This document shows positions 30,569 to 33,313 of a DNA stretch of 33,313 nucleotides, in pieces. This stretch comes from Ruminococcus sp. UBA7158. Its GTDB lineage: Bacteria; Bacillota; Clostridia; Oscillospirales; Ruminococcaceae. The stretch is from assembly GCA_002491605.1 (NCBI GenBank), contig DKWG01000038.1:1-33313 (forward strand), given 5' to 3'. Each line of letters starts with the position of its first letter. Position 1 is the stretch's first letter. The position numbers were made by a program, and so were the translations under genes. The notes below the pieces were generated by a model. It was not told the origin of the DNA, did no database searches, and was given only the letters and a program-made list of their open reading frames with translations.

Positions 30569-30589
30569 ATATTTTTTATACAAAGTATA

Positions 30590-30618
30590 TGGAAAAAATG
30601 ATGATGTTCTGTTATAAT
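30590..30618 (+). promoter_or_regulatory. Predicted promoter of ppdK
   Basis: -35 TGGAAA (30590-30595), 17-nt spacer, TGT then perfect -10 TATAAT (30613-30618), an extended -10. Transcription would start about 58 bases before the chosen ATG, which rules out the longer reading frame beginning at 30617. Confidence 0.7.
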
Positions 30619-30682
30619 GATATCAACTCCGTTTATGCCTATTGCAGATAATCGGATAAGAATTATTGGAGGTAAAAAAACT

Positions 30683-33313
30683 ATGAGCAAAAAGTATTGT
30701 TACCTTTTCTCTGAGGGAAACGCAAGCATGCGTAATCTTCTCGGCGGAAAGGGCGCAAATCTCGCAGAAATGACCAAAATCGGTCTTCCTGTTCCTCAGG
30801 GCTTCACTATTTCCACAGAAGCTTGCACGCAGTACTATGAGGATGGTCGTCAGATCAATCCTGATATCATGGCTGAAATCATGGAATACATCGAAAAGAT
30901 GGAGAACGTTACCGGCAAGAAGTTCGGCGACAAGGAGAACCCTCTTCTCGTTTCAGTACGTTCAGGTGCAAGAGCTTCAATGCCCGGTATGATGGACACC
31001 ATCTTGAACCTCGGTCTTAATGAAGAAGTCGTTGATGTTATCGCTAAGAAGTCAGGCAATCCCCGTTGGGCTTGGGACTGCTACAGAAGATTTATTCAGA
31101 TGTTCTCCGACGTTGTTATGGAAGTCGGCAAGAAGTACTTCGAGAAGCTCATCGACAAGATGAAGGAAGAAAAGGGCGTTGAGTTCGACGTTGACCTCAC
31201 TGCTGAGGACCTGCAGAACCTTGCTAACCAGTTCAAGGCTGAGTATAAGAACCAGCTCGGCAAGGACTTCCCGGACGATCCTAAGGAGCAGCTCTTTGAA
31301 GCTATCAAGGCTGTTTTCCGTTCTTGGGACAACCCCAGAGCAAACATCTACCGTATGGACCACGATATCCCTTATTCTTGGGGTACCGCAGTTAACGTTC
31401 AGATGATGGCATTCGGTAACATGGGTGAAACCTCAGGTACCGGTGTTGCCTTCACTCGTAACCCTGCAACAGGCGAAAAGGGTCTTATGGGCGAGTTCTT
31501 GATGAACGCTCAGGGCGAGGACGTTGTTGCCGGCGTAAGAACTCCTATGCCGATTGCTAAGATGCAGGAGGTTCTTCCTGAGGTTTACGAGCAGTTCTTG
31601 GGCGTTTGCCAGACACTTGAAAACCACTACAGAGATATGCAGGACATGGAGTTCACCATCGAGGACAAGAAGCTCTACATGCTTCAGACCAGAAACGGTA
31701 AGAGAACCGCTGCCGCTGCTATCAAGATTGCCTGCGACCTCATCGACGAAGGCATGATCACAGAAGAAGAAGCTCTCATGCAGATCGACGCTAAGAGCCT
31801 TGATATGCTCTTGCACCCCACCTTCGACGCTGCCGCTCTTAAGAACGCTAAGCCCGTAGGAAAGGGTATTGCCGCTTCTCCCGGAGCTGCTGCCGGTACA
31901 ATCGTGTTCACTGCTGAGGACGCTGTTATCAAGGGCAAGAACAAGGAAAAGGTTGTTTTAGTAAGACTTGAAACATCTCCCGAGGATATCGAGGGAATGA
32001 AGTACTCACAGGGTATTCTCACCGTTAGAGGCGGACAGACCTCTCATGCTGCCGTTGTTGCCCGTGGTATGGGTACATGCTGCGTATCAGGCTGCGGCGA
32101 TATCAAGATGGACGAAGAGAACAAGTGCTTCACACTCGCAGGTAAGGTTTACCATGAGGGCGACGCTATCTCTCTCGATGGTTCAACAGGTAACATCTAC
32201 GGCGAGCTTATCCCGACAGTTCCTGCTGATCCTAACTCCGGCTACTTCGGAAGAATCATGGATCTTGCTGATAAGTACAAGAGACTCGGCGTAAGAACAA
32301 ACGCTGATACTCCCGCTGATGCTAAGCAGGCTGCTGCCTTCGGCGCACAGGGAATCGGTCTTTGCCGTACTGAGCATATGTTCTTTGACCCTGCAAGAAT
32401 CGGCGCATTCAGAGAAATGATCTGTGCTGAGACAGTTGAGGAAAGAGAAGCAGCTTTGGCTAAGATTGAGCCCATGCAGCAGGCAGACTTTGAGGGACTC
32501 TTTGAGGCTCTCGGCGGACATCCTGTAACCATTCGTTTCTTGGATCCTCCGCTTCATGAATTTGTTCCTACCGACGAAGCTGACATCGAAGCTTTGGCTA
32601 ATGCACAGGGCAAGAGTGTTGCATATATCAAGCAGGTTATCAATGACCTCCATGAGTTCAACCCGATGATGGGTCACCGTGGATGCCGTTTGACAGTAAC
32701 CTACCCCGAAATCGCAGTTATGCAGACCAAGGCTGTTATCAAGGCTGCAATTGCTGTTAAGGCTCGTCATGCTGACTGGAACATCGTTCCCGAAATCATG
32801 ATCCCGTTGGTCGGCGAGGTTAAGGAGCTTAAGTTTGTTAAGGATGTAGTTGTTAAGACTGCTGACGCTGTTATCGCCGATGCTAAGGCTGACCTCCACT
32901 ACGAGGTTGGTACAATGATCGAAATCCCGAGAGCAGCTCTTACTGCTGACGCTATCGCTGAGGAAGCTGAGTTCTTCTGCTTCGGTACAAACGACCTCAC
33001 TCAGATGACCTTCGGCTTCAGCCGTGACGACGCCGGTAAGTTCTTGCCTGCATACTATGCAAACAAGATTTACGAGTCCGATCCGTTCGCTCGTCTTGAC
33101 ACAACAGGTGTCGGCAAGCTCATGGATATGGCTGTAACCCTCGGTAAGAAGGTTAGACCCGAAATGCACTGCGGTATCTGCGGCGAGCACGGCGGCGATC
33201 CTTCTTCAATCGAGTTCTGCCACAACATCGGTCTTGACTATGTATCCTGCTCACCGTTCAGAGTTCCGATTGCAAGACTTGCAGCAGCTCAGGCGGCTAT
33301 CAAAAGTAGGTAG
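30683..33313 (+). CDS. ppdK: Pyruvate, phosphate dikinase
   Basis: 876 residues, full length. It interconverts PEP, AMP and PPi with pyruvate, ATP and Pi, which in anaerobes can serve as a PPi-saving glycolytic step or for gluconeogenesis. The N-terminal ATP-grasp domain starts LGGKGANLAEM and has VSVRSGARASMPGMMDTILN. The swivelling phosphohistidine domain has GGQTSHAAVVARGMG with His 455. The C-terminal PEP/pyruvate barrel includes GLCRTEHMFF, MIPLVGEVKELKF and HCGICGEHGGDPSS with the catalytic-region Cys 833. The ATG at 30683 is chosen for its perfect GGAGG site 10 bases upstream. Codon use is visibly biased (AAG, TTC, GCT, GTT preferred), unlike its neighbours, as expected for a highly expressed gene. 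The stop codon is the last three bases of the window. Confidence 0.98.
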   Translation: MSKKYCYLFSEGNASMRNLLGGKGANLAEMTKIGLPVPQGFTISTEACTQYYEDGRQINPDIMAEIMEYIEKMENVTGKKFGDKENPLLVSVRSGARASMPGMMDTILNLGLNEEVVDVIAKKSGNPRWAWDCYRRFIQMFSDVVMEVGKKYFEKLIDKMKEEKGVEFDVDLTAEDLQNLANQFKAEYKNQLGKDFPDDPKEQLFEAIKAVFRSWDNPRANIYRMDHDIPYSWGTAVNVQMMAFGNMGETSGTGVAFTRNPATGEKGLMGEFLMNAQGEDVVAGVRTPMPIAKMQEVLPEVYEQFLGVCQTLENHYRDMQDMEFTIEDKKLYMLQTRNGKRTAAAAIKIACDLIDEGMITEEEALMQIDAKSLDMLLHPTFDAAALKNAKPVGKGIAASPGAAAGTIVFTAEDAVIKGKNKEKVVLVRLETSPEDIEGMKYSQGILTVRGGQTSHAAVVARGMGTCCVSGCGDIKMDEENKCFTLAGKVYHEGDAISLDGSTGNIYGELIPTVPADPNSGYFGRIMDLADKYKRLGVRTNADTPADAKQAAAFGAQGIGLCRTEHMFFDPARIGAFREMICAETVEEREAALAKIEPMQQADFEGLFEALGGHPVTIRFLDPPLHEFVPTDEADIEALANAQGKSVAYIKQVINDLHEFNPMMGHRGCRLTVTYPEIAVMQTKAVIKAAIAVKARHADWNIVPEIMIPLVGEVKELKFVKDVVVKTADAVIADAKADLHYEVGTMIEIPRAALTADAIAEEAEFFCFGTNDLTQMTFGFSRDDAGKFLPAYYANKIYESDPFARLDTTGVGKLMDMAVTLGKKVRPEMHCGICGEHGGDPSSIEFCHNIGLDYVSCSPFRVPIARLAAAQAAIKSR

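Noticed and set aside
30617..30682. 22-codon N-terminal extension of ppdK
   Set aside because: It begins within the -10 region of the predicted promoter. The perfect GGAGG before the ATG at 30683 and the normal family length favour the shorter protein.
32183..33190. 335-codon minus-strand open frame
   Set aside because: It lies entirely opposite ppdK. The strong codon bias of ppdK keeps the opposite strand open, and there is no start signal or family similarity.

Overview
The window looks like a chromosomal segment of a low-to-mid GC, anaerobic member of the Bacillota (class Clostridia, probably a gut-type Oscillospirales/Ruminococcaceae-like lineage). The reasons are strong AGGAGG-type ribosome binding sites, sigma-A type promoters with 17-nt spacers, pyruvate phosphate dikinase, a giant double acyl-CoA dehydratase activase, a B12-dependent methionine synthase lacking its own activation domain, and BspA-type leucine-rich repeats on surface proteins. 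The taxonomic placement is inference. I found no rRNA, tRNA or CRISPR array.

Left edge (1-507): a tyrosine recombinase fragment with no start codon runs off the left edge and abuts the 3' end of guaA, a known integration hotspot. guaA (GMP synthase) and capA (CapA/PgsA-like) follow on the minus strand (508-3482).

Envelope-modification operon (3764-9245, minus): promoter at 9345-9374, then a lipoprotein with InlB-like/BspA-LRR/SGNH domains, a three-helix membrane protein, an AlgI-like MBOAT acyltransferase and a second SGNH protein with a C-terminal LRR stretch. A strong terminator closes it at 3663-3690. It is best read as a dedicated extracytoplasmic O-acylation module with two related SGNH esterase/transferase partners. 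Its substrate cannot be read from the sequence.

Middle (9488-20038): a monocistronic lipoprotein gene on plus; then, on minus, a 1429-aa double BcrAD activase, a PspC-domain mini-protein, and the methionine/folate operon metF - activation-domain protein - metH, with its own promoter and a dyad-rich leader. Upstream of this lies a membrane-anchored acidic protein with 19 cysteines in about 50 residues, the most unusual protein here.

Right half (20110-33313): rsmE with tandem promoters; an intergenic region with back-to-back promoters and an orphan terminator; a plus-strand operon of dCMP deaminase, tsaE, tsaB, an unrecognised 161-aa gene and rpiB. The rpiB stop codon sits in the loop of the first of a cluster of six palindromes. 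A Nudix hydrolase follows. Convergent to it is the housekeeping operon glmU-pth-mfd (minus), and divergent from glmU is ppdK, which ends exactly at the right edge.

Most of the window is ordinary core metabolism. The parts most worth a second look are the MBOAT/SGNH-LRR operon, the Cys/Asp/Glu-rich protein, the palindrome cluster at rpiB, the possible small transcript at 21088-21273, and the guaA-adjacent integrase.
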